The position numbers and the translations under genes are program-made. DNA of 60,142 nt, taken from positions 1 to 60,142 of the forward strand of contig CALAJV010000021.1 of assembly GCA_937922805.1 (NCBI GenBank), read 5' to 3'. Below are positions 53,508 through 60,142 of this stretch, piece after piece. This stretch comes from an uncultured Acidimicrobiales bacterium. Its GTDB lineage: Bacteria; Actinomycetota; Acidimicrobiia; Acidimicrobiales; SZUA-35. The notes below the pieces were generated by a model. It had not been told where the DNA came from. It saw only the letters and a program-made list of their open reading frames with translations, and did no database searches. Each line of letters begins with the position of its first letter. Position 1 is the first letter of the stretch.

Positions 53508-55019
53508 TCAAATGCTGATCTGCTCGTAGCGGGCAATGCCTTTGCCGCTTGCCTTTGCCTCGTATAAGGCGGCGTCAGCGGCCCGAACCAGTTCGTTTCT
53601 ATCAACATTGCTATCTGGACACCAGCCAACGCCAACCGTCAGCCGAGCCCGAAACGCTACGCCATTCCCTAGATCGAGTTGGCTATCGAAGTGCTTTAGG
53701 ATCCGATCGACCAGAGCCGCTGCGTCGTTGAAGCTGGCCAGCTGATCCGGGATGATGAGAAACTCATCGCCGCCCCACCGGCCCACGGTATCGCCAGGCC
53801 TCACCACGGCTCGTAGGCCAGCGGCTACTGCGGTCAGCAACTGGTCGCCCATGGCGTGGCCCAGCCGATCATTGACGCCCTTGAAATCATCCAAGTCGAC
53901 GAATAGGACCGCCGCCGGTTGATCAGCTCGCACCGCGGGACGTTTCTCGTCGAGCGTTCGTTCTAGGTTGCGCCTATTGGCCAACCCAGTCAGCGGATCG
54001 TGAAAGGCCTGATGGCGAAAAGCTTCCCGTTCCTTTCGAACAGTTGCTTCCAGCATTCGGCGTCGCCACAGTTCGCCGATTAGCCGACTCAGAACGGTGG
54101 TCATCTCAACACTGGTCGCATTTATGGCGTCAGCGTCTTCGAAATTGTCGAGGCTAAGAAACGCCACCGGTTGACCGTGAACCAAGACAGGAGCTGAAAC
54201 GTTGACGACGATTTCGGAGAGTCGGCCAACTGTTTCTAGCCAATCAGCAGTGTCCGACGAACGCCACTCATTCCCAAAGTCACGAACAATCTGGGCGACG
54301 GGGTCGAGTGCGTCTCGGAAAAAGTGCTCCTGGTTAAGTGTCTTTTCTTGTAAGCCAGCCAGATCGTAGCCAACCGCGGCTACGAAACGGAATTCTGTAG
54401 TCTCGGCAATGTTGAGTTGAACGCTGCCACCCTGAGCACCCGGTACAACTTCGACGGCCCGCTCAAGTAGACGCTGGTAGAACTCGTCGTCGTTTCGTGC
54501 TACATACGCCAGCTCGCTCAGTTCCAGTAGCGCGCTACGAAACTTCTGTTGCTCTTTGACTACGCGATCTACTGCTCTCCATCCGTCGCCTTGAACAATC
54601 TGGACAGCTATGCCGCTCGACCCCAACGGTTGAAAGTAGATACCCAACCTTTCTCTAACTTCGGCATCAGAGGCAAGGACAATGACATCAGCCTCTTGAT
54701 CTGTCCCCCCACCGGGTTCGGCTACCGCGCACCGATTCAGACCGTGGTTGAGAACACTATGGACTGACGGGTCGACCAGTTCGTACAGAGAGCGGCCGCC
54801 GAGCTGTTGGTTGGCGGAAAACAAATTCTGAGCAGCGGTATTCGCAAATCGAATAAGACCCTTAGGTACCGATCGGTCAAGGTCTGGGTTCGAATCGTTG
54901 CGTGATGGTTCTACTAGAAGCATTGGAACCGGAGAATGTTTGACAATGTCAGCCCATTGGATCGGCGGATCTTCGGTGGCCTGGTCGCAACTTGGTTCGC
55001 AGCTTTGGTCAACTGCCAT
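53508..55019 (-). CDS. Diguanylate cyclase with PAS- and GAF-like sensor domains
   Basis: This 503-residue protein should make cyclic di-GMP from GTP. The C-terminal domain (~340-503) has the active-site GGDEF in RWGGDEFLIIPD and the inhibitory I-site RPGD five residues before it, so feedback inhibition is expected. DPLTGLANRRNLERTL and VDLDDFKGVNDRLGHAMGD complete the fold. The N-terminus is PAS-like (~25-125) and the middle GAF-like (~165-330, KFRSALLELSELAYVARND). It has no TM segment. A signal sensed by the PAS/GAF part is not known. It lies between two promoterless-looking gaps and is transcribed alone. Confidence 0.93.
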   Translation of the reverse strand: MAVDQSCEPSCDQATEDPPIQWADIVKHSPVPMLLVEPSRNDSNPDLDRSVPKGLIRFANTAAQNLFSANQQLGGRSLYELVDPSVHSVLNHGLNRCAVAEPGGGTDQEADVIVLASDAEVRERLGIYFQPLGSSGIAVQIVQGDGWRAVDRVVKEQQKFRSALLELSELAYVARNDDEFYQRLLERAVEVVPGAQGGSVQLNIAETTEFRFVAAVGYDLAGLQEKTLNQEHFFRDALDPVAQIVRDFGNEWRSSDTADWLETVGRLSEIVVNVSAPVLVHGQPVAFLSLDNFEDADAINATSVEMTTVLSRLIGELWRRRMLEATVRKEREAFRHQAFHDPLTGLANRRNLERTLDEKRPAVRADQPAAVLFVDLDDFKGVNDRLGHAMGDQLLTAVAAGLRAVVRPGDTVGRWGGDEFLIIPDQLASFNDAAALVDRILKHFDSQLDLGNGVAFRARLTVGVGWCPDSNVDRNELVRAADAALYEAKASGKGIARYEQISI

Positions 55020-55297
55020 TACCGATCGATCGACGTAACGAGACTAAACCTTTAGTTAGCCTCACTTTGGTTGGGACTGCTTCGATCGAATGATGTGTTG
55101 AACAGCCGTTCGAGTTGTCGTTGGTAGAGCAATTTCGCTCTTTTTCGAGCTGAATCTCAACGCCAGAAGGCTCAAGTTAACCAGGCAACAGTTCCTGAAG
55201 TCTTTCGCTGACTCTTACCGGAATTCCATACTGGTTTGGCGGCGGGAATCATCTTTGAGATCTCGCAACGCGAGGACTATAAGCGGAAGAGATCGAC

Positions 55298-56677
55298 GTG
55301 GCGGATCAATTGGAAACAAGACTCTTACTTGGCGTATCGGGCTATGAAACAACCAGCAATCGACTCGTTCAACTTCCCAACACCAACTACCGGCTGCGAC
55401 CTCAACGGCTTGTCGTTTCGCTGATTGCGGTCATGAGCTTCTTCGCCGCCGGGGGGATGTTTGCGACTCCCAGTGGCGCAGTTGAAACAACCACCCCCTC
55501 ATCGACAAAAATTGCTCGACTGTACTACGCATACTTCGATAGAGAAGCCGACCCTTCCGGACTTGAGTACTGGGTGAACGCACATGACTATGGCGACGTT
55601 GATCTCGATCAGATCTCGCAGTTCTTCGCCGAATCTCATGAATTTGAAACTGCGTATGGGGACATAGAAAATAGTCGGTTCGTATCGCTGGTTTATCACA
55701 ACGTGATGAAGCGAACGCCAGACCGGCAGGGTTACGACTACTGGATCCAGCAGCTAGACAGTGGCCGATTGACTCGGGGCAAACTTATGAACTTGTTTGC
55801 TCAATCGATCGAGTTCTCAAACAAAATCGATCGCACAATCGTGACTTACGATGGATCAACCATCCCGTCGGTAAATCATCAAGACACGAGACCCGAGCTG
55901 TACTGGCCGTGTCGAACAGACTACTCACCGTCGAATTGCAAGATTACTGACGGCAACAAAAAGGTGCTCATGGTCGGCGACAGCTTTTCGGCCCGATTGT
56001 TTCCGACGATCTACGAGCTAGCAATCGAAAACAACTGGGAGCTCCACTTCCTTGTAACCGAGGGATGTCCTTGGGCTATCGGCGTGAGTAGAGATGGGCA
56101 CGGTGAGTGCACTGAATCGAAATGGAAAGTCTTCGACACGATTGGCAGAACCAAGCCCGAGTTGACCATTTACACGAACTTTCCCTACGAAAAACACGGC
56201 GACTCATCAAGGTTGTCCGGCCAATGGCCGCTTCCGCCGGGCCAGTTCAGTGACGTTGTCGACGCTACGACGGGTGAGCTACTGACCGAGCAACAGTTCA
56301 CAGACCATATGACGACGGCCGCCCAATGGACGCGGGACACAACTGGTGGCGAAGTGGTCATTATCGAGCCAGCGCCAATTATCTCCGCATTCGATGGCAT
56401 GAGGTGCGCTCAAGCAGCCACTACGTGGGATGAGTGCAACTTCACCATGGTGAACTACAGCACCGACACTCAGCGTCAAGTAAGGCAGTTCGCAGCCAAC
56501 CAAGACGACATCTACTACACCAGTTTCAATCACTGGTTCTGCAATGGTCCGGACTGCGTTGGCGTGATCAACGGCCACTCGCTACTGGAAGATAGCATCC
56601 ACATCAACTCTCAGGTTCTGCTCGGCCACAAGAGCCAAGTCCTTGAAAACCTCAGGGCCACCGGCGCCAACTTGTAA
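55298..56677 (+). CDS. Exported DUF4214 - SGNH-like protein
   Basis: This 459-residue protein has a signal-like hydrophobic segment (~38-62). Two DUF4214-like repeats follow (~65-185), with ARLYYAYFDREADPSGLEYWV and FVSLVYHNVMKRTPDRQGYDYWI. A C-terminal SGNH-type hydrolase domain spans ~220-455: VLMVGDSFSARLF (block I, Ser) and the DxxH pair in LLEDSIHINSQ (catalytic Asp and His). DUF4214 is common in S-layer and secreted cell-surface proteins. The SGNH domain resembles the C-terminal part of acyltransferases that acetylate polysaccharides, without their membrane domain. GTG 55298 has GGAAGAG upstream. A perfect hairpin terminator follows. Confidence 0.85.
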   Translation: MADQLETRLLLGVSGYETTSNRLVQLPNTNYRLRPQRLVVSLIAVMSFFAAGGMFATPSGAVETTTPSSTKIARLYYAYFDREADPSGLEYWVNAHDYGDVDLDQISQFFAESHEFETAYGDIENSRFVSLVYHNVMKRTPDRQGYDYWIQQLDSGRLTRGKLMNLFAQSIEFSNKIDRTIVTYDGSTIPSVNHQDTRPELYWPCRTDYSPSNCKITDGNKKVLMVGDSFSARLFPTIYELAIENNWELHFLVTEGCPWAIGVSRDGHGECTESKWKVFDTIGRTKPELTIYTNFPYEKHGDSSRLSGQWPLPPGQFSDVVDATTGELLTEQQFTDHMTTAAQWTRDTTGGEVVIIEPAPIISAFDGMRCAQAATTWDECNFTMVNYSTDTQRQVRQFAANQDDIYYTSFNHWFCNGPDCVGVINGHSLLEDSIHINSQVLLGHKSQVLENLRATGANL

Positions 56678-56711
56678 GTCCTTGGTATGGGCGAGCGAGC
56701 CTAACGCTAGT

Positions 56712-56744
56712 TGGCCTCTCCGGTTTTAGGGTGACCGGAGAGGC
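56712..56744. terminator. Bidirectional terminator with perfect 11-bp stem
   Basis: GGCCTCTCCGG (56712-56722) pairs perfectly with CCGGAGAGGCC (56734-56744). It lies between the convergent ends of the SGNH-protein gene (56677) and the HPPD-like gene (56751). Confidence 0.85.
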
Positions 56745-56750
56745 CGCTTG

Positions 56751-57380
56751 CTAAGCGTTAAGGGGTGTTGGAGTTGGAACTTCCCACGATGCTGGCATTT
56801 GGGAGAAATCAAAGAACGGCGCCTCGTCTCCGTCGGCAACTGCATCCTCGATTTGGTCGTAGAAACCTTTCCCAGTTTCCTCAGCGAATGTAATCGCTAC
56901 ATCTTGCTCGGATTGAGCTGCAGTCGGCCGCTGAACATATTCGGCAAACGACGCTTCAGCCGCATTGCCCTCTTGATACCCACGAGCAAACATTTGCTTT
57001 AGGATCCCGAATCCATCGTGGCGCACTAGTGTCTCCCCCCGAGGGGTCCCGCCTAAGTTCTTCATGTGCGCTTGGAACTTCTCGAGATCATAGGTATCGA
57101 ATGCTACGTGTTGAATGGCATGGTCGCCGTGCCGTTCGACAAACAGCGATACTTGTGATTTTTTCGCTCGATCGATGCCCTCGATAAGGGCCACACCGAA
57201 CTCACCAAAGTCCACGCACCAGATTTTCATCGATGAATCTGGATCGTCAGGCCGCACATCGTCAATTCGATTAATGAGGGTGCCGCCTTCAACCTCGATA
57301 TGGAACCAAGCCCACCGCTCGATAGAGCCTTGTTCGCAGGCGTAGGTAATGTGATCGACTTTCTTCAACATGCTCGACAT
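56751..57380 (-). CDS. VOC-family protein, 4-hydroxyphenylpyruvate dioxygenase-like
   Basis: This 209-residue protein resembles one half of 4-hydroxyphenylpyruvate dioxygenase: KVDHITYACEQGSIERWAWFHIE, GVALIEGIDRAKKSQVSLFVERHGDHAIQHVAFDTYDLEKF, and near the end EEAPFFDFSQMP. HPPDs have two VOC modules (~350 residues); this one corresponds to the C-terminal module only. The His in DHIT, the His in QHVAF and a later Glu could be the iron triad. GGGAG precedes the ATG. It is divergent from an Lrp-type regulator, which probably controls it. The true substrate is unknown. Confidence 0.75.
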   Translation of the reverse strand: MSSMLKKVDHITYACEQGSIERWAWFHIEVEGGTLINRIDDVRPDDPDSSMKIWCVDFGEFGVALIEGIDRAKKSQVSLFVERHGDHAIQHVAFDTYDLEKFQAHMKNLGGTPRGETLVRHDGFGILKQMFARGYQEGNAAEASFAEYVQRPTAAQSEQDVAITFAEETGKGFYDQIEDAVADGDEAPFFDFSQMPASWEVPTPTPLNA

Positions 57381-57639
57381 CGTTGTCTCCCTTCGGCGGC
57401 TCTGGGCTCACCAGCCCGAGCTACCTATTCTTGGCGTCCGGTAACTCCTAGTGAGCCATTGTGTGCTACTTTTTGCAATAGGATTCGACAGTTTAGCCAT
57501 TTTGGTTTACCTGCTTGATCAATTCGTCCACATGTCACGAGCGTCGATTATCAACCGTGAACAACCTGTCAGTCCAGGTGCCTGTCGTCAACTCTTACCA
57601 CTTGCTGTTTCTCATCATTACTGAAGGCCGATAACAACT

Positions 57640-58104
57640 ATGACCAACTCCCTTGACTCAATCGATCAAGCGCTCCTGGACGGCCTCCGAAAAAGTCCGA
57701 GAGCCTCTGTAAGCGAACTAGCACGATCAGCTGGCGTTGCTCGCGGAACTGCCTATGCCCGACTGGACCGCCTGGAGAAGCAAGGCGTAATTCTTGGGTA
57801 CGGCCCACAGATCGATCCCAGTGCGGCTGGGTATTCCGTCTTAGCGTTCATTTCGCTTGAGATAGCCCAGGGATCACATCAGGTGACAGTCGATCACCTT
57901 GAAGCAATTCCAGAGATTCTGGAAATCCACACCATTACCGGCAACGGCGATCTGCTCTGTCGAGTTGTGGCTACCTCGAACGAGAATCTCCATGAGGTCG
58001 TTCAGAAGATGGCTGTTATCCCGTCGGTAGGTCGAAGCCAAACCCAGCTCTCTCTTCACACCGACCTTCAACGATCAGCCATCGACCTGCTACTTCAAAG
58101 CTGA
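57640..58104 (+). CDS. Lrp/AsnC-family transcriptional regulator
   Basis: This 154-residue regulator has the Lrp-type N-terminal helix-turn-helix (IDQALLDGLRKSPRASVSELARSAGVARGTAYARLDRL) and a C-terminal alpha-beta ligand domain (RAM) with VLAFISLEIAQG and EIHTITGNGDLLCRVVA. It should respond to an amino acid or a related small molecule. It is divergent from the HPPD-like gene across a 259-bp intergenic region, which also holds the HPPD-like promoter. Lrp regulators usually control a neighbouring gene of this kind. The gap has no further gene. Confidence 0.92.
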   Translation: MTNSLDSIDQALLDGLRKSPRASVSELARSAGVARGTAYARLDRLEKQGVILGYGPQIDPSAAGYSVLAFISLEIAQGSHQVTVDHLEAIPEILEIHTITGNGDLLCRVVATSNENLHEVVQKMAVIPSVGRSQTQLSLHTDLQRSAIDLLLQS

Positions 58105-58112
58105 TCGCCTAC

Positions 58113-58451
58113 TTACTGGTCGAAGCTCACAAGAATCGCGGCATTGGCAATCGCGATACCGTCTTCACCCGACGGGGCCGGAACATCAAGCCCGCCTTGT
58201 ACCGCCGATACGGTGACCGTACCGTAGGGCACCTCAGCAGCTACAGCGTCGAGATCGACTTGGGCCGGGTCAGCCACCGCAACCCGAACTTCGACGTGCA
58301 TATCGTGGACCGTCTTGTCGGTGGCAGCAAAGAAGTTCAAACTACTATGCCGAAGAGCATCGGAAACGGCTCGCTTTGCCGCCTTGGTGTAATCGAGGCC
58401 ATGAACGTCGACGCCCATGCCCATCTCTGTTATCCATCGAACCAATGCCAT
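58113..58451 (-). CDS. Lin0512 family protein
   Basis: This 112-residue protein matches the Lin0512 family: MGMGVDVHGLDYTKAAKRAVSDALRHSSLNF, and later VAAEVPYGTVTVSAVQGGLDVP and GIAIANAAILVSFD. Members are small, often annotated only by the family name, and their function is unknown. The ATG follows TAAGGT by six bases, which could be a leaderless -10 box or a weak AAGG ribosome site. It converges with the Lrp gene, the stops lying 8 bp apart, and is divergent from cobO. Confidence 0.85.
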   Translation of the reverse strand: MALVRWITEMGMGVDVHGLDYTKAAKRAVSDALRHSSLNFFAATDKTVHDMHVEVRVAVADPAQVDLDAVAAEVPYGTVTVSAVQGGLDVPAPSGEDGIAIANAAILVSFDQ

Positions 58452-58457
58452 GTTCGG

Positions 58458-58463
58458 ACCTTA
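58458..58463 (-). promoter_or_regulatory. -10-like box before the Lin0512 gene
   Basis: On the minus strand TAAGGT is followed by CCGAAC and ATG. The AAGG part could instead act as a ribosome-binding site, so the call is less certain than for the other boxes. Confidence 0.35.
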
Positions 58464-58536
58464 TCTCGCTAACCAACCTCAGTGGCAATAGCCAACAACA
58501 TTTCGTCTCGGCTCGGCGAGTCGGCCAACACTAGAT

Positions 58537-58552
58537 GGACCATGGTTGGTCC
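58537..58552. repeat. Inverted repeat GGACCA-TGGT-TGGTCC
   Basis: A perfect 6-bp inverted repeat with a four-base spacer lies between the divergent Lin0512 and cobO genes. It may be a regulator site or a small hairpin in the cobO leader. Confidence 0.45.
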
Positions 58553-58630
58553 CGAGCTGAGACTGGCGAAACCGCTGGGTTCAACCCATCGAGTCTGATG
58601 GCGCTCGGTTCACACTACGATTTGAGGCAT

Positions 58631-59197
58631 ATGGCAACTGAACCGATCTCTGAAAATCCAGCCGACGGAAAAACGGAAACTGCTCGATCTGTGGTCGTCT
58701 TGAACACTGGCGACGGCAAGGGCAAATCAACCGCAGCATTCGGGGTGATGATCCGTGGGATAGCCAAAGGCTGGAATGTTGCAGTAGTTCAGTTCATTAA
58801 GTCGGGCGACTGGAACGTCGGCGAAGAGAAAATCGGCAAACAGCTCGGTGTTGATTGGTTTAACGAGGGTGAGGGTTTCACCTGGAACTCCGACGACATT
58901 GAAAACGACAAGGCCCTTGCTAAACAGGGTTGGGACCGAGCGAGTGCTCTAATCATGGCGGGCGAGCACCAGCTAGTCGTACTTGACGAGCTTACCTACC
59001 TCATCAACTGGGGTTGGGTTGATCCCGAGCCGATCTACGAAACGATTCGCACCCGGCCATCACACGTCAACTTGGTAATTACTGGCAGGGACGCTCCCAA
59101 AGAACTTATTGATGTCGCGGACACTGTTAGCGAAGTCGTAAAGGTAAAACACGCATTTGATCAGGGAATTCTGGCCAAAAAAGGCATCGACTACTAG
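58631..59197 (+). CDS. cobO: Corrinoid adenosyltransferase (CobO/BtuR type)
   Basis: This 188-residue enzyme transfers the 5'-deoxyadenosyl group of ATP to reduced cob(I)alamin or its precursors to make adenosylcobalamin. Its P-loop GDGKGKSTAAFG near the N-terminus, KGWNVAVVQFIKSGDWNVGEE, LVVLDELTYLINWGWV and VNLVITGRDAPKELIDVADTVSEV are all characteristic of the CobO/BtuR/CobP type. I place the start at ATG 58631, because GAGG lies just upstream and the family begins nearby; in-frame ATGs at 58535 and 58598 would add an unconserved leader. A terminator pair follows. No other cobalamin genes are in the window. Confidence 0.93.
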   Translation: MATEPISENPADGKTETARSVVVLNTGDGKGKSTAAFGVMIRGIAKGWNVAVVQFIKSGDWNVGEEKIGKQLGVDWFNEGEGFTWNSDDIENDKALAKQGWDRASALIMAGEHQLVVLDELTYLINWGWVDPEPIYETIRTRPSHVNLVITGRDAPKELIDVADTVSEVVKVKHAFDQGILAKKGIDY

Positions 59198-59248
59198 TGG
59201 CCTAAGTTCGTCGCCACTAGCTGAACCAGCGACCTAATTCGCTTTTTT
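59194..59248 (+). terminator. Terminator region after cobO (two stem-loops)
   Basis: CTAGTGGC (59194-59201) pairs with GCCACTAG (59213-59220) across the cobO stop codon. A second hairpin, AGCGA-CCTAAT-TCGCT (59228-59243), runs into a T6 tract (59243-59248), the classical form of a Rho-independent terminator. Confidence 0.8.
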
Positions 59249-59393
59249 GAACAACACACGACAAGAAAACGTTTAATTTCTAAACTTTCTTCAAAGAGAA
59301 AACGCGTCGAGCGCTCATCATTCTGTAATACTCCAAGTAGATCGAGCCAGCGGGCTTCCACGAACACGGCGACAAAGGAACCTCTCTTCGAAT

Positions 59394-60142
59394 ATGAATA
59401 ACCGTCTTGGCGGGCGGAACACTAAGCGTCGAACTTTCGGGCGCCCAATAATAGGTTTGAGTTTCTTAGTGGTAGTGCTTCTCGGGGCGATGCTGTCATG
59501 GCCGGGCGACGGCTATGAGCTTGAGACAACCCTCACGAACGACGTCGGCTCGACCTTGGAGCCCTTAGTATCGCGCCCCTATGTGAGAGACCGAATAGCC
59601 AACATCGGCTCAGTAGATTCAGATCCAACCGCAACCTCATTCGAAGTTGGAGAGGACGTTCTTACTAGTCCTTCAACCACTCTTGCGGTAGCGGTCGAAT
59701 CGGCAGCGTTGGCCACGTCTACGCCGACCACAACGGACTCAGCTACCACGACTAGTTCGACGCTGGCTCAATCGACTGTGACAACCACATTGACTTCGAC
59801 CTCTAGGTCGACGGTTGGCTCAAGCACCGTTTCGACAACTACCAAAACCTCGCAAACGACAGCAACTCCAGACCGAGCATCATCGACCGCTACTACCCGA
59901 CCGACCAGTCCAACTACCAAGGTCTCACGTTCGACCGCTACGACCGATTCGGCTGCCACCACCAATCAAGTAGCCCGACCCGCTCCACAGCTTGCCGCAA
60001 AGCCATCAACGGCCGCTGATCCCACCACCACAACCGCCCCACCAACAACCCAACCCACCACAACAACCGCCCCACCAACAACCCAACCCACCACAACAAC
60101 CGCGCCACCAACAACCCAACCCACCACAACAACCGCGCCACC
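59394..60142 (+). CDS. Exported Thr/Ser/Pro-rich protein, cut by the window end
   Basis: An open frame starts at ATG 59394 and runs without a stop to the end of the window (249 codons seen). A basic N-terminus (NNRLGGRNTKRRTFGRP) is followed by a hydrophobic segment (~20-40, IIGLSFLVVVLLGAML) and then an extracytoplasmic part. From ~residue 95 the sequence is almost only Thr, Ser, Ala and Pro, ending in 11-residue tandem repeats TTTTAPPTTQP encoded by a 33-bp repeat. Such mucin-like stalks usually carry a distal domain away from the cell surface; that domain would lie beyond the window. The 196-bp gap before it is A+T-rich and probably holds its promoter. Confidence 0.75.
   Translation, partial: MNNRLGGRNTKRRTFGRPIIGLSFLVVVLLGAMLSWPGDGYELETTLTNDVGSTLEPLVSRPYVRDRIANIGSVDSDPTATSFEVGEDVLTSPSTTLAVAVESAALATSTPTTTDSATTTSSTLAQSTVTTTLTSTSRSTVGSSTVSTTTKTSQTTATPDRASSTATTRPTSPTTKVSRSTATTDSAATTNQVARPAPQLAAKPSTAADPTTTTAPPTTQPTTTTAPPTTQPTTTTAPPTTQPTTTTAP
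60025..60142 (+). repeat. 33-bp coding tandem repeat
   Basis: More than three copies of a 33-bp unit that differ mainly by a C/G change (ACCGCCCC versus ACCGCGCC) encode TTTTAPPTTQP and continue past the end of the window. Confidence 0.85.

Noticed and set aside
58452..58630. Cobalamin riboswitch before cobO or the Lin0512 gene
   Set aside because: A GCCACTG string occurs on the minus strand, but the surrounding conserved riboswitch elements were not found.
60025..60142. CRISPR or non-coding satellite
   Set aside because: The repeat keeps one reading frame and encodes a Thr/Pro stalk without spacers.

Overview
The window looks like a chromosomal segment of an actinobacterium, most likely a free-living (perhaps marine) member of the class Acidimicrobiia. 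This is inference: intermediate G+C, many lipoproteins and secreted proteins with Thr/Ser/Pro linkers, an ArfA-like OmpA protein, PASTA repeats, DUF1501/DUF1800 proteins, and many genes that seem to be transcribed without a leader. No rRNA, tRNA, prophage, insertion sequence or CRISPR array was seen. About 51 protein genes are supported; the last one runs off the right edge.

Layout. 1-769: no intact gene, only possible coding remnants. 770-7299 (minus): a kelch-like lipoprotein, a sigma factor fused through a membrane segment to an RTX domain, and a DUF1800-DUF1501 pair. 7530-9121: a CysQ-like phosphatase whose frame lacks a normal start codon, and a small membrane protein. 9428-15158: a complete peptide ABC transporter operon. 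15390-19017: an OmpA/BON protein, its membrane partner, and a CrtC/AttH-like protein. 19126-25817: an acidic exported protein, a CDGSH protein, an aminotransferase, an SRPBCC-SDR pair, a six-PASTA protein and a lipoprotein. 25910-30592: a quinone-oxidoreductase-like MDR, a PhyH-type dioxygenase, a probable selenoprotein of the GrdB/PrdB family read through an in-frame UGA, and a secreted polysaccharide-lyase-like protein. 30685-38955: an ArsR/SRPBCC pair and an aromatic meta-cleavage cluster (two aldehyde dehydrogenases, LigA- and LigB-like dioxygenase subunits, an FAH-family enzyme, an HpaR-like MarR regulator and a P450), with a perfect palindrome in the divergent promoter and a seven-copy 16-bp repeat array before one aldehyde dehydrogenase. 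39011-39915: a YchJ-like and an HNH-like protein. 40035-52645: a seven-gene Bat-like operon joining an ABC exporter to MoxR, DUF58 and a 1540-residue three-VWA membrane protein. 52642-60142: an M50 protease, a diguanylate cyclase, a DUF4214-SGNH protein, a VOC/HPPD-like protein divergent from an Lrp regulator, a Lin0512 protein, CobO, and a Thr-rich exported protein cut by the window end.

The most interesting items are the UGA-containing GrdB/PrdB-like gene with a fitting stem-loop just after the UGA (28334-28364), the membrane-tethered sigma factor with about twelve RTX repeats (2100-3758), and a recurrent TANNNT-N6/7-start arrangement before at least nine genes. That arrangement also points to a possible AUC start, or a lost ATG, for the CysQ-like gene.
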